Of a DNA stretch of 64,000 nucleotides, positions 24,937 to 38,551 are shown in pieces. Each line of letters opens with the position of its first letter. Position 1 is the first letter of the stretch. The notes beneath the pieces were generated by a model. It saw only the letters and a program-made list of their open reading frames with translations, was not told where the DNA came from and made no database searches. The DNA lies in the NCBI GenBank assembly GCA_035571835.1, contig DATNBU010000010.1:1-64000 (forward strand), read 5' to 3'. The position numbers and the translations under genes are program-made. The DNA comes from Candidatus Limnocylindrales bacterium (GTDB lineage: Bacteria; Desulfobacterota; Binatia; UBA1149; CAITLU01).

Positions 24937-26418
24937 ATGTCGCTTGTCCCTGACCTCGAAGGCTTCCGCCGTCTGGCGGCGGAGGCGAACACGATCCCCG
25001 TCTATCGGGAGATCGCGGCCGATCTCGATACGCCGGTGTCGGCTTTCCTCAAGCTGCACCGGGGCGGGCAGGGCTTCCTGCTCGAGAGCGTCGAGGGCGG
25101 CGACCGCTGGGGACGCTACAGCATTCTCGGCAGCGACCCGCTGATGACTCTTCGCGCGAAGGACGGCGTGATGACGGTCTCGCGCAGGAACGGCGCAGTC
25201 GAAACCATCGACGGCGATCCGGTCGATGCGCTGCGCAAGGTGCTCGCACCGTTCCGGCCCGCGCACGTGCCGGGACTGTCGCGCTTCGCGGGCGGATTCG
25301 TCGGGTACCTGTCGTACGATCTCGTGCGCACCGTTGAACGGCTTCCCGACGGTAACGTCGACGATCTCGGCGTGGCCGACGTTGCCGGGCTGATCGCCGA
25401 CAATTTCGTGCTGTTCGACAACGTCACGCACACGATGAAGGTCGTCTCGCTCGCGGTGCTGGCCGACCACGGCAGTGTCGACGATGCGTACGCGAGCGCG
25501 TCGTATTCGGTCGAGCGCACCGTCGAGCGTCTGCGCACGTCGCGCGTTCCGCTTCCGACGCCGAGCCGGCACGAGCCGGTGACGCCGGTCTCCAACTGCA
25601 CCACGAAAGAATACGAGACGTCGGTCGAACGCTCGCTCGAGTACATCGCCGCGGGCGACATCTTCCAGGTCGTCGTCTCGCAGCGCCTCGAGGCGCCGCT
25701 GGCGACGCATCCGTTCTCGATCTACCGCGCGCTGCGCACCATCAATCCGTCACCGTACCTGTTCTACCTCGACCTTGGCGCGGAGGTGGCGGTGGGGTCG
25801 TCTCCCGAGGTCATGGTTCGGGTCGAGAACCGGCGCATCACCGTGCGCCCGATTGCCGGCACGATCCGCCGCGGCGCGACGCCCGAGGAAGACGAGGCGC
25901 TGGTCGCGAGCATGCTGGCCGATCCCAAGGAGCAGGCCGAGCACATCATGCTGGTCGACCTCGGCCGCAACGACGTCGGCAGGGTCGCCGAGATCGGCTC
26001 GGTCTCGGTCGACGAGCGCATGGTGATCGAGCGCTACTCGCACGTGCACCACATCGTCTCGCTGGTCTCCGGACGGCTTCGCGACGGCATGGACTGCCTC
26101 GACGCGTTCCGCGCGACGTTCCCGGCCGGAACGCTCAGCGGCGCTCCGAAGGTGCGTGCCATGCAGATCATCGACGAGGTCGAAAAGACCCGGCGCGGGC
26201 TTTACGGCGGCGCCGTCGGCTACGTGGATTTCTTTGGTAATCTCGATACCTGCATCGCGATCCGCACCGTATTGGTGAAGAACGAGAAGACCTACGTCCA
26301 GGTCGGTGCCGGGATCGTCGCCGACTCCGTCCCGGAGCGCGAGCAGACCGAGTGCGGCGAGAAGTGCGGGGCGATGATGGCCGCCCTCGCGCATGCGGCC
26401 GAGATCGAGCGGTCATGA
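24937..26418 (+). CDS. trpE: Anthranilate synthase component I
   Basis: The 493-residue enzyme converts chorismate to anthranilate, the first step of tryptophan synthesis. The LLES motif near residue 48 (GQGFLLESVEGGDRWGRYS) is associated with tryptophan feedback binding. Catalytic-domain signatures include DPKEQAEHIMLVDLGRND, FPAGTLSGAPKVRAM and GAGIVADSVPEREQ-type ending. The stop overlaps the trpD start by 4 bp (ATGA). The glutaminase partner trpG, often located between trpE and trpD, is missing from this operon, so TrpE must use ammonia or a glutaminase (TrpG/PabA) encoded elsewhere. Confidence 0.97.
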   Translation: MSLVPDLEGFRRLAAEANTIPVYREIAADLDTPVSAFLKLHRGGQGFLLESVEGGDRWGRYSILGSDPLMTLRAKDGVMTVSRRNGAVETIDGDPVDALRKVLAPFRPAHVPGLSRFAGGFVGYLSYDLVRTVERLPDGNVDDLGVADVAGLIADNFVLFDNVTHTMKVVSLAVLADHGSVDDAYASASYSVERTVERLRTSRVPLPTPSRHEPVTPVSNCTTKEYETSVERSLEYIAAGDIFQVVVSQRLEAPLATHPFSIYRALRTINPSPYLFYLDLGAEVAVGSSPEVMVRVENRRITVRPIAGTIRRGATPEEDEALVASMLADPKEQAEHIMLVDLGRNDVGRVAEIGSVSVDERMVIERYSHVHHIVSLVSGRLRDGMDCLDAFRATFPAGTLSGAPKVRAMQIIDEVEKTRRGLYGGAVGYVDFFGNLDTCIAIRTVLVKNEKTYVQVGAGIVADSVPEREQTECGEKCGAMMAALAHAAEIERS

Positions 26419-27467
26419 AAGGGGCGCTGGCCGCACTGGTCTCCGGCAAGGACCTGACGTCCGCCGAGATGACCGATGCGATGACGAAGATCATGGACGG
26501 CGTGGCGACGCCGGCCCAGATCGGAGCGTTTCTTGCCGGGCTTCGGGCCAAGGGCGAGACGGTCGACGAGCTCGTGGCCGCGGTCAGCGTGCTTCGCGAG
26601 CGGGCGGTCACGCTTCCGGCCGGCGGAGACGTCATCGACACGTGCGGCACCGGAGGCGACGGCCTCGGGACGTTCAACGTCTCGACGGCAGCGGCATTCG
26701 TCGCTGCCGCGGCCGGCGCAAAGGTCGCCAAGCACGGCAACCGCGCGGCGTCGGGAAAAGTCGGCGCCGCCGACGTGCTCGAAGCCGCCGGCGCAGTCGT
26801 CGATCTCGGTCCGGACGCGGCGAGGCGATGCCTCGACACGTGCGGCATCACGTTCCTGTTTGCACCGACGTACCATCCCGCAGTCCGTCATGTTGCAGCG
26901 GTACGCCGCGAGCTCGGCTTCCGCACGATGTTCAACCTGACCGGGCCGCTGTCGAATCCGGCCGGAGCGCGCCGGCAGGTGATCGGCCTGTACTCGCGCG
27001 AGTGGCTGGTGACGGTTGCCGAGGTGCTCCGCCGTCTCGGCAGTGAGCACGTGCTCGTCGTGCACGGCGGCGACGGCAGCGACGAGATCACGCCGGCAGG
27101 CGAGACATCCGTCGTCGAGCTCCACGGCGGCGAGATCCGCTCCTATCAGGTCTCGCCGGAAGACTTCGCGATGCGTCGCTGCTCGCCGGCGGATCTTGCC
27201 GGCGGCGATGCGGCCGAGAACGCGCGGCTGCTGCGCGCAGTGCTCGGCGGAGTAAGCGGGCCGCAGTCGGATGCCGCCGCGCTCAACGCCGGAGCGGCAA
27301 TCTTCGTTGCCGGCATTTCGAAATCGCTCGCCGGCGGCGTTGCGCGTTCGCGCGAAATCCTCGCGAGCGGCGAGGCGGTGCAGGTGCTCGATGCGTTCGT
27401 CGCATGCTCGCAGCGAATCGCAAGCTCAGCGGCTGAGCCTGAAGCCGAAGCGGAAGTGACGCCGTGA
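26415..27467 (+). CDS. trpD: Anthranilate phosphoribosyltransferase
   Basis: This 350-residue enzyme joins anthranilate to PRPP. The PRPP-binding GTGGD is at residues 78-82 in DTCGTGGDGLGTFNVST; KHGNRAASGKVGAADVLEAAG and FRTMFNLTGPLSNPAG are further signatures. It carries no fused glutaminase domain. It starts at ATG 26415, overlapping trpE by 4 bp, and its TGA overlaps the GTG of trpC by 4 bp. A short acidic C-terminal tail (EPEAEAEVTP) extends past the usual end. Confidence 0.97.
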   Translation: MKGALAALVSGKDLTSAEMTDAMTKIMDGVATPAQIGAFLAGLRAKGETVDELVAAVSVLRERAVTLPAGGDVIDTCGTGGDGLGTFNVSTAAAFVAAAAGAKVAKHGNRAASGKVGAADVLEAAGAVVDLGPDAARRCLDTCGITFLFAPTYHPAVRHVAAVRRELGFRTMFNLTGPLSNPAGARRQVIGLYSREWLVTVAEVLRRLGSEHVLVVHGGDGSDEITPAGETSVVELHGGEIRSYQVSPEDFAMRRCSPADLAGGDAAENARLLRAVLGGVSGPQSDAAALNAGAAIFVAGISKSLAGGVARSREILASGEAVQVLDAFVACSQRIASSAAEPEAEAEVTP

Positions 27468-28237
27468 TTCTCGATCGCATCCTCGACAGCAAGCGGAAGG
27501 AAGTTGCCGCCGCCAAATCCGCTACGAGCGAGCGCGCGCTTCGCGAGCGGCCGCTGTATGCCGAAGGCCGCCGCGGGTTTCTCGACCAGGTGCAGGTCGG
27601 TGGCCGCACGATCATTGCCGAAATCAAGAAGGCCTCGCCGTCGAAGGGGCTGATCCGCGCCGACTTCAATCCGGCGGTGCATGCGCACCAGTACGAGCAG
27701 GCCGGCGCCCGCTGCATTTCGGTGCTGACCGACCGGCCGTTCTTCCAGGGGTGCCTCGCTGATCTCGAGGCGGTGCGCGCGGCGTCGACGATCCCGCTGC
27801 TGCGCAAGGACTTCATCCTCGACCCGTATCAGCTGACCGAGGCGCGCGCGTCGGGTGCCGACTGCGTGCTGCTGATCGTCGCCGCGCTCGGCGACGCACA
27901 GATCCGCGAGCTGGCGTCGGCGGCGGGCGAGCAGGGCCTCGACGTGCTCGTCGAAGTTCACGATGAAAGCGAATTCGAGCGCGCGATCGCAACCGGCGCG
28001 AGATTCATCGGCGTCAACAACCGCAACCTTCACACGTTCGAGACCTCGCTCGATACCACGCGCCGCCTGGCCGCGATCTGCCCCGACGACGTGACGCTGG
28101 TGTCGGAGAGCGGATTTCATTCGGCTGCCGAGCTGGCCGGCATGGAAGCGATCGGAGTCGATGCGTTCCTCATCGGCGAGTCGCTGATGAAGCAGGGCGA
28201 TCCCGGCGCCGCGCTTCACGCGCTGGTTACGGGATAG
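27464..28237 (+). CDS. trpC: Indole-3-glycerol phosphate synthase
   Basis: The 257-residue TIM-barrel enzyme closes the indole ring. The catalytic lysine region AEIKKASPSKG lies near residues 52-62, followed by LRKDFILDPYQL and the phosphate-binding loop near TLVSESGFHSAAEL. The length is that of the monofunctional form, not fused to TrpF. It starts at GTG 27464, overlapping trpD by 4 bp, so the trpE-D-C block should be translationally coupled. A 62-bp gap precedes trpF. Confidence 0.97.
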   Translation: MILDRILDSKRKEVAAAKSATSERALRERPLYAEGRRGFLDQVQVGGRTIIAEIKKASPSKGLIRADFNPAVHAHQYEQAGARCISVLTDRPFFQGCLADLEAVRAASTIPLLRKDFILDPYQLTEARASGADCVLLIVAALGDAQIRELASAAGEQGLDVLVEVHDESEFERAIATGARFIGVNNRNLHTFETSLDTTRRLAAICPDDVTLVSESGFHSAAELAGMEAIGVDAFLIGESLMKQGDPGAALHALVTG

Positions 28238-28299
28238 CGGGCTGGCTGGATAGCGGTTGGCTCGGCCGGCGGCAAACGGAAATACGAGGAAGCGGCGAC

Positions 28300-28932
28300 A
28301 TGCCAACCTGGGTCAAGATCTGCGGCGTCACGCGGCCCGAGGATGCCAGGGCGGCGTTCGATGCCGGCGCCGATGCGATCGGCATCAACTTCTGGACCGG
28401 AAGCCGTCGCTGCTGCAGGCTGGAAGCTGCGCGCGAAATCGTCTCGGTGCTGCGGCCCGGCGAGCTCGCGTTCGGCGTGTTCGTTCGCGCGCCGCGCGAC
28501 GAAGTGCGGCGCATCGTCGACGAGGTGAGCCTCGGCGGAGTGCAGTTCCACGGCGGCGAGAGCACCGATGATGTGGCCGGCTGGAACGTTCCGACCATCC
28601 GTGCGGTTGCCGTCTCCGACCGTCTGGCGGCCGAAGCGGCGCTTGCGATGCGCGATCGCTTCCTCGAGTCGCGCGGCGCCGGTTATCGCCTGCTCGTCGA
28701 TCACGGAAGCGGCGGCGGAAGCGGCCTCGCGATCGACGACGAGATGCTCGACGGGCTCGATCTTGCCGATGCCATCCTTGCCGGCGGGCTGACTCCACGA
28801 AACGTCGCTGATAGGGTCGCGCGCTTTCGGCCGTTCGGCGTCGATACCGCAGGCGGAGTCGAGTCGGCGCCCGGCATCAAGGATGCGAACGCGATCGCGG
28901 AGTTTATCCGCGAGGCCCGGCGCGAGCAGTAA
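28300..28932 (+). CDS. trpF: Phosphoribosylanthranilate isomerase
   Basis: The 210-residue TIM-barrel protein performs the Amadori rearrangement before TrpC. The catalytic Cys7 is in WVKICGVTRPEDA, and the partner Asp appears in RLLVDHGSGGGSG; the phosphate-binding end LAGGLTPRNVADRV and GVDTAGGVESAPGIKD is intact. It starts at ATG 28300 after ATACGAGGAAGCGGCGAC. The 78-bp gap to trpB contains a degenerate palindromic repeat and a second small hairpin. Confidence 0.96.
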   Translation: MPTWVKICGVTRPEDARAAFDAGADAIGINFWTGSRRCCRLEAAREIVSVLRPGELAFGVFVRAPRDEVRRIVDEVSLGGVQFHGGESTDDVAGWNVPTIRAVAVSDRLAAEAALAMRDRFLESRGAGYRLLVDHGSGGGSGLAIDDEMLDGLDLADAILAGGLTPRNVADRVARFRPFGVDTAGGVESAPGIKDANAIAEFIREARREQ

Positions 28933-28935
28933 CCT

Positions 28936-28975
28936 CGGGGACATGCACCGGATCCGAAAACCGGTGCCGGTCCCG
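28936..28975. repeat. Degenerate palindromic repeat between trpF and trpB
   Basis: The arms read approximately CGGGGACATGCACCGG and CCGGTGCCGGTCCCG with a loop of nine bases. The layout (GGGGAC...CACCG, centre, CGGTG...GTCCC) matches the two clean palindromes at 36525 and 61296 but the sequence has diverged. A second small hairpin (GCCTT-GGGTG-AAGGC) follows at 28977-28990. There is no T-run and trpB starts 36 bp later. It could be a decayed REP-like element or an mRNA processing site. Confidence 0.45.
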
Positions 28976-29010
28976 GCCTTGGGTGAAGGCGGATTGGAGT
29001 AATAGAGGCC

Positions 29011-30216
29011 ATGCAACCAGCAGCGACGAAACTTCCCGACGCACGCGGCAAGTTCGGCGAGTTCGGCGGACGTTACGTTCCCGAAACGCTGATGCCGGCT
29101 CTGCTCGAGCTCGAAGAGGCCTACGCGCGCTGGAGCGTCGACCCGGGCTTTCAGCAGGAGCTCGCGGCGCTGAACACCGGCTATACCGGACGTCCGACGC
29201 TGCTGTATCACGCCGCCCGGCTGTCGGATCAGCTCGGCGGCGCCGAAATCTGGCTCAAGCGCGAAGACCTCTGCCATACCGGCGCGCACAAGATCAACAA
29301 CGGCCTCGGCCAGGGTCTTCTCGCCAAACGCATGGGCAAGACGCGCATCATTGCCGAGACCGGCGCCGGCCAGCACGGCGTCGCGACGGCGACGGTCTGC
29401 GCGCTGTTCGGAATCCACTGCGAAGTCTTCATGGGCGAGGAGGACATCCAGCGGCAGGCGCTCAACGTCTTCCGCATGCGGCTTCTCGGTGCGACCGTGC
29501 GGCCGGTCGCCAGCGGCAGCCGCACGCTCAAGGACTCGATCAACGAAGCGATGCGCGACTGGGTCACCAACGTCGCCAACACCTACTACCTCGTCGGATC
29601 GACGATGGGCCCGCATCCGTATCCGCAGATGGTGCGCGACTTCCAGTCGGTCATCGGCCGCGAAGCGCGCGAGCAGATGCTGACGGCGCGCGGACGGCTT
29701 CCCGACGTGCTCGTCGCGTGCGTCGGCGGCGGCAGCAATGCGATGGGACTGTTCTACCCGTTCGTCGGCGACAAGGACGTCCGGATCGTCGGCGTCGAGG
29801 CGGCGGGCCGCGGGCTCGATGCCGGCGCACATTCGGCGTCGATCACCAGAGGCAGCATCGGCGTGCTGCACGGCAAGAAGACGTTCCTGCTCCAGGACGA
29901 GCTCGGCCAGATCCTGCCGGCGCATTCGATCGCCCCCGGCCTCGACTATCCCGGAGTCGGACCGGAACATGCCTGGCTTCACGACACCGGCCGCGGAAGC
30001 TACGACGCGGTCGGCGATCAGGAATGCATCGAAGCGCTGCAGCTCCTTGCGCGCACCGAAGGCATCATCTGCGCGCTCGAAAGCGCGCATGCAGTTGCGT
30101 GGGCGATCGCCGAGGCACCGAAGATGAAAAAGAGCGAGATCATCCTCGTGAACCTGTCCGGTCGCGGCGACAAGGACATGCCGGCGGTTGCCGACTATCT
30201 CGGGCAGAAGCTCTGA
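29011..30216 (+). CDS. trpB: Tryptophan synthase beta chain
   Basis: The 401-residue PLP enzyme condenses indole with serine. The PLP lysine is Lys94 in [13 protein letters not shown], and the phosphate-binding [12 protein letters not shown] is intact, as are [14 protein letters not shown] and GVEAAGRGL. Length and motifs fit the TrpB1 type that pairs with TrpA. It begins at ATG 29011 after GGATTGGAGTAATAGAGGCC. trpA follows after 44 bp. Confidence 0.97.
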   Translation: MQPAATKLPDARGKFGEFGGRYVPETLMPALLELEEAYARWSVDPGFQQELAALNTGYTGRPTLLYHAARLSDQLGGAEIWLKREDLCHTGAHKINNGLGQGLLAKRMGKTRIIAETGAGQHGVATATVCALFGIHCEVFMGEEDIQRQALNVFRMRLLGATVRPVASGSRTLKDSINEAMRDWVTNVANTYYLVGSTMGPHPYPQMVRDFQSVIGREAREQMLTARGRLPDVLVACVGGGSNAMGLFYPFVGDKDVRIVGVEAAGRGLDAGAHSASITRGSIGVLHGKKTFLLQDELGQILPAHSIAPGLDYPGVGPEHAWLHDTGRGSYDAVGDQECIEALQLLARTEGIICALESAHAVAWAIAEAPKMKKSEIILVNLSGRGDKDMPAVADYLGQKL

Positions 30217-30260
30217 TCCGGGCACGCATCGCCGTACAACCAGGATCCGGGGAACAAGAC

Positions 30261-31070
30261 GTGTCCAGACGCCTCAACGAAAAACTCGCTGCGCTTCGCG
30301 CCGACGGCCGTGCCGGCCTCGTGCCGTTCTTCTCGATCGGTGATCCTGATCTCGAGACCAGTCGCGACGCCGTGCTCGCCGCCTGCGAAGCCGGCGCCGA
30401 CGTCATCGAGATCGGCGTGCCGTTCTCGGATCCGATCGCCGACGGCGTCGTCGTGCAGGAGTCGAGCCAGCGCGCGCTCGCTGCCGGTTCGTCGCTGCCG
30501 CGCGTGCTCGAGATCGTCGCATGGCTGCGCGCACGCACCGACGTGCCGATGGTGCTGTTCGGCTACTACAATCCGTTCCTTCACTACGGCGAAGAGACGT
30601 TTGCGCGCGACGCGGCGGCGGCGGGCGCCGACGCGGTGCTGTGCATCGATCTTCCTCCCGAGGAAGCCGCCGGCATGGTCGCCGCGTGCCGCAGGAACGG
30701 CCTCGCCAACATCTTTCTGCTTGCACCGACGAGCAACGACGAGCGCATGCGCGCAGTCGCCGAAGTTGCCAGCGGCTTCATCTACATGGTTTCGGTGACG
30801 GGCGTGACCGGCGCGCGGTCTTCGGCGCCGGCGGGAATCGAAACGCTCGTCGCCAAAGCGCGCGAGGCGACCGGGCTTCCGATCGGCGTCGGATTCGGCA
30901 TCTCCTCGGCGGCCCAGGCAGCCGACGTTGCGCGCTACGCCGAGCTCGTCGTCGTCGGCTCCGCGCTGGTGCGCCGCATGTTCGATGCGGGGCGCTCCGG
31001 CGCCGTCGGTGCGGCTCGCGAGTTCGTCGCCGAGCTTCGCGCCGGCATCGACGCCGTGTCCCGCAACTAG
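30261..31070 (+). CDS. trpA: Tryptophan synthase alpha chain
   Basis: This 269-residue subunit cleaves indole-3-glycerol phosphate and channels indole to TrpB. The catalytic Glu50 and Asp61 are in DVIEIGVPFSDPIADG; GYYNPFLHYG, SVTGVTGARSS and GVGFGISSAAQA are also typical. I choose GTG 30261, about 12 bases downstream of GGGGAAC, since the frame upstream is a shadow. It is 18 bp before folC, whereas accD lies between trpA and folC in many proteobacteria. Confidence 0.97.
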   Translation: MSRRLNEKLAALRADGRAGLVPFFSIGDPDLETSRDAVLAACEAGADVIEIGVPFSDPIADGVVVQESSQRALAAGSSLPRVLEIVAWLRARTDVPMVLFGYYNPFLHYGEETFARDAAAAGADAVLCIDLPPEEAAGMVAACRRNGLANIFLLAPTSNDERMRAVAEVASGFIYMVSVTGVTGARSSAPAGIETLVAKAREATGLPIGVGFGISSAAQAADVARYAELVVVGSALVRRMFDAGRSGAVGAAREFVAELRAGIDAVSRN

Positions 31071-31088
31071 GGCGGCGCGGGCGAACCG

Positions 31089-32375
31089 GTGCCCCGCACA
31101 TACAAGGACACGCTGGCGTCCCTTTACGCTCTCGAAGCGAAGAAGGGCATGGACTTCCGGCTTTCGCGTCTCGATCCGGTGCTCGACGCGCTCGATCATC
31201 CGGAGCGTGCGTTTCGCGCCGTGCACATCGCGGGCACCAACGGAAAGGGCTCGACGGCGGCGATGATCGAGTCGGCGCTGCGGGCCGGTGGCTATCGCAC
31301 GGGCCTTTACACGTCACCGCACCTGGTGTCGTTTCGTGAACGCACGCGCATCGGCGGCGTGCCGATTTACGAAGACTCCGTCGTACGCCACACCGAAACG
31401 ATCGTGGGCGCAGCGTCGCGCGCCGGCGCCGAGCTGACGTTCTTCGAGATCGCGACGCTCGCGGCGTTCCTCGAAATGCGTGAGCGCCGCGTCGAGATCG
31501 GCGTCATCGAAGCCGGCCTCGGCGGGCGCCTCGACGTGACCAACGTGGTGCACGGCGACGTGGCCGTGCTGACGTCGATCGGGATCGACCATGTGGAGTT
31601 TCTCGGCGACACGATCGCCGGCATCGCGGCTGAGAAAGCCGCGATCATCAAGCACGGCGCGACCGCCGTGACCGGTGCCATGGACGAAATTGCCGATGCG
31701 GTCGTTGCCGCGCGCGTGGCGGAAGTCGGTGCGATGCGGCTGGCATGGGGCCGCGACTTCGGTCCGTTCGAGCCGCTGGTGGCGGCGCAGCGCGGCGCCG
31801 CCGCGAGCGATTCCGGTACGCACGTGCTGGCCGGAGCGCATCAGGCGCACAACGCGGCGCTGGCTGCTGCGGCGGTCTCGGCGCTCGCGCGTGAATTTCC
31901 CGTGGCACCCGGTACGCGCGACGCAGCCATCGTCAGTGCCCGCTGGCCGGGGCGGCTCGAAGTGCTCGCGCGCCGCCGCGGCAGCGGCCCGGTCGTGCTC
32001 GATGCCGCTCACAATCCTCAGGCCGTCGCGACGCTGGCGGCGTCGCTCGATGCGGTGGCTCCGTCCCGCCCGCGCGTCCTCGTGTTCGCCGCGATGGCCG
32101 ACAAGGACTGGCGCGAGATGCTCCGGATGCTGGTACCGGCGTTCGACAAGGTCATCGTGACCGCTCTTCCGATGGCGCGTGCCGAGCGGCCGGAGAGCTT
32201 TCTTGCGAGCGCTCCCGGTGCCGTCGTCGCATCGGATCCGGCCGAAGCCCTCGAACGCGCCGAGCGCGAAGCGGCTGCGCACGGAAGCATCGTCGTGACC
32301 GGTTCCATCTTTCTTCTCGGGAACCTATACAGAGCGGCCGGTGGAAAACTTCTCGAAGAAGACCTCGCCGACTGA
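31089..32375 (+). CDS. folC: Dihydrofolate synthase / folylpolyglutamate synthase
   Basis: The 428-residue Mur-ligase-family enzyme adds glutamate to dihydropteroate or folates. The P-loop GTNGKGSTAAMI begins at residue 49, followed by LYTSPHLVSFRERTRI, and IEAGLGGRLDVTNVV marks the Mg/ATP site. The C-terminal ligase domain contains VLDAAHNPQAVATL. It starts at GTG 31089 and ends inside the lptD frame (35-bp overlap). The trp-folC linkage is a known conserved neighbourhood; function is confident, mono- or bifunctionality is not resolved. Confidence 0.95.
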   Translation: MPRTYKDTLASLYALEAKKGMDFRLSRLDPVLDALDHPERAFRAVHIAGTNGKGSTAAMIESALRAGGYRTGLYTSPHLVSFRERTRIGGVPIYEDSVVRHTETIVGAASRAGAELTFFEIATLAAFLEMRERRVEIGVIEAGLGGRLDVTNVVHGDVAVLTSIGIDHVEFLGDTIAGIAAEKAAIIKHGATAVTGAMDEIADAVVAARVAEVGAMRLAWGRDFGPFEPLVAAQRGAAASDSGTHVLAGAHQAHNAALAAAAVSALAREFPVAPGTRDAAIVSARWPGRLEVLARRRGSGPVVLDAAHNPQAVATLAASLDAVAPSRPRVLVFAAMADKDWREMLRMLVPAFDKVIVTALPMARAERPESFLASAPGAVVASDPAEALERAEREAAAHGSIVVTGSIFLLGNLYRAAGGKLLEEDLAD

Positions 32376-34964
32376 TGCTTCCACACGACGGACGCTGACG
32401 CGCCGGCGGGCGATCGCGTGCTCGCTCGCCATCTGCCCGCTGATGCTCATTTCCGTGAGCCACGCCGGCGTCGAGACCGGCGGGGCGGGTGCTTCTCCGA
32501 CGATCCAGAGTGCCACGCCGTCGACGTCCGGCGCGATCCCGGGAGCGACGCCGGCGCCGAGCGATGCGAAGCCGGCCGCGGAGGATGCGACTCCCGCAGC
32601 TCCGGCCGTCCACGGTAACGAGCCCGCCGCAGCGCCCGCGGCAACGACGCCGGCCGCAGGTGCCGGCACGCCGGCGAAGAGCCCGATCACGGTCGAAGCC
32701 GACTCCCTTGAAGTCGAGAAAGAGGGCGGCAAAGCGCACGCGAGCGGCAACGTGGTGGTCGAATGGGATACCTCCAGGCTGCGCGCGAACGACGTCCGCG
32801 TGAACCAGCGCGAGCGCGAGGTCGAGGCCACCGGCGACGTCGTCTACGAGTCCGACGAGTACCGGGCCACCGCGAAGAGCGCGAAGCTCGACGTCGACGA
32901 GGAAACCGGCCGGCTCGACGAGGTCGACGTCCACTTCACCGACGATCCCGGCCGCTTCGGCGGCTCGAAGGTAAAGAAGCTCGAAGGCCGTCACGTCGTC
33001 GTGCAGAACGGCTACTACACGACGTGCGATACCGATCTCGGCCATCCGCCGGACTGGGAGCTGCGCGGCAAGCACCTCGACGTACGCTTCGACGACTACG
33101 CACGCATGCGGAATCCGCACCTGGAGATCCGCGGCGTGCCGGTGCTGTACCTGCCGTACCTGATCTTTCCGACCAAGGAGACGCGCCAGTCGGGGCTGCT
33201 GCCGTTTTCGGTCGGCACGTCGACCAATCGCGGCTTCGTCTTCGATCTTCCGGCCTACTGGGCGATCGACAAGCACCAGGACCTGACGATGACCGCGGCG
33301 GTCGAAACCTCGGCGCGGCTCGGAGTCGACGGCATGTATCGCTACGCTCCGTCGCGCAAGCGCTGGGGCGAGCTGCGTGCGTCGTATTACAACGAGGCGA
33401 TCCGCGGCGATCCGAAGGCCGGTTCGCCGGCGGTCGGCGTGCCGGAAAACCGCGGCTCGGTCGAGCTCGTTCATCGCGAGTATCTTTCGAAGTGGACCGG
33501 CTACGCCGACGTGATGTGGGTCGGCGACCAGCGCTTCCTGCGCGAGATCAACGTGATCGACAGCGATGCACCGTCGCGCGACGTGCGCCGCACGCTGCGC
33601 TACACGTCGTCGCGGATCGGAGCGTTCACGTCGCGCGGCTTCACGGCGGGCGGCGTCGAGACGGCCGAATACCAGGACCTGGTCGGCTTCACCGTCGAGG
33701 ACGCCCGGCACCACGCCGTCGGCGATGGACACGGGCGCGACTCGTCGTCCGATCCGGTGCGGCGCGACACGGTGCAGAAACCGCTCAATGCGTGGCTGCA
33801 GACCGATCGCAACTTCGGCCCGGTCGCATTCGCGTTCGACTCGAGCGCCGCCGCGTTCGTGCGCGACAAGGGCGCGAGCGGAGAGCGCGTCGACTTCGTC
33901 TCGACGATGGCGCTTCCTCTGCTGACCGACGGTCCGGTATGGGCCAAGGCGTGGGCCAACGGGCGCGGCACCGCCTACGCGATGACGACGCGTACGGTTC
34001 TGTCACCGGACGAGACTCCGGAAGATCGTCTCGATCCGTTTCCGACGCGCGGCATCCTGTCGGGCGGCGTCGATACCCGCACCAAGCTCGCGCGCGAATA
34101 CGCGTTTACGGATTCGTCGCGCTGGTCGGGCCTCTACCATTCGCTCGAGCCGTTCGTCGGGATGCGCTACGTGGCGCTCGGAAAATACGACGACATTCCG
34201 CTGTTCGACCGGCTCGACGCGATCGACGGACGCGACGTCGTCACGTACGGCGTCGATTCGCGATTCCTTCTGAAATACCTGCCGGGCACCGGCAAGGCGG
34301 GCCATGCTCCGTTCGAGTTCGGCCGGCTGTCGCTGTCCCAGACGTACAACCTCGGCCAGCAGGTCGTGAACTACGAGCACAACGAGAACGTGGTCGGCGA
34401 GCATTTCTCCGACATCGACCTGGCTGCGTTCGTACAGCCGTTTCACGGCTTCGCCGTGCGCACGCTGACCTCGTACAACGTGGGGGCGTCCGAGGTCCGC
34501 GGCGCGAACGCATCGATCTCGTGGGAAACCGGGCCGATCGGTCCGTTCCTGCGCGGCAAGAATTCGCAGATCGCCGCAGCCTACCGGTACGTGCGCAGCG
34601 ATACCTCCGAAAACAACGTGCTGCAGTCGACCGAGATGCTCGCCCGCCTGGCGTTCACGAAGAATTTCGCGCTCGGGCTCAAGGGCCTCTACGACATCGC
34701 CGGCAACAAGTTCGTCGAAGAGGCGGTCGGCGTCACGTTCACGTCGTCGTGCGACTGCTGGTCGGTCGGGCTCGGTGTCGTCGACCGCGTCAATCCGGGA
34801 GCCTCGGGCCTGACCGGGCCGGGCGACAGGAATCCGAACGAGCTACAGGTACGTCTGGCGTTCGAGCTCAAGGGCCTCGGCGGGTTCGGAAGCGGCGTCA
34901 CGCAGCGCAACTCGCCGGCGCTCGACAGCATCGAGTACGACGACATCGGCTTCTGGAGAGCCGG

Positions 34965-34971
<7 letters not shown>
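32341..34971 (+). CDS. lptD: LPS-assembly protein LptD (OstA/Imp family)
   Basis: The 876-residue outer-membrane protein would insert lipopolysaccharide into the outer leaflet. A twin-basic signal peptide (RRRAIACSLAICPLMLISVS) is followed by an Ala/Pro-rich linker, the OstA/LptA-like domain (ITVEADSLEVEKEGGKAHAS through about residue 240) and a long beta-barrel region with alternating hydrophobic residues. GVPVLYLPYLIFPTKETRQS is a typical LptD junction. The GTG 32341 start overlaps folC by 35 bp; no later in-frame start preserves the signal. Its stop overlaps the carboxylase start by 7 bp. The cysteine pattern (e.g. TTCDTD, SSCDCWS) could support disulfides. Confidence 0.9.
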
Positions 34972-38429
<3,458 letters not shown>

Positions 38430-38551
38430 ATAGAACCGGCGTTCCCCGGTGCGCGAATTCGTGTCGCCGACCTCTTCCGCGGCTACTGATCGGCCACTCC
38501 TCGTTGCAGACGATCGTTTCGAAGCCCGCGCGCGCGTGCTAATCGCCCCGG

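Noticed and set aside
32763-34964. Frame continuous with the carboxylase running back through lptD
   Set aside because: The biotin carboxylase N-terminus starts at ATG 34965; the upstream reading is a shadow of lptD with no recognisable domain.
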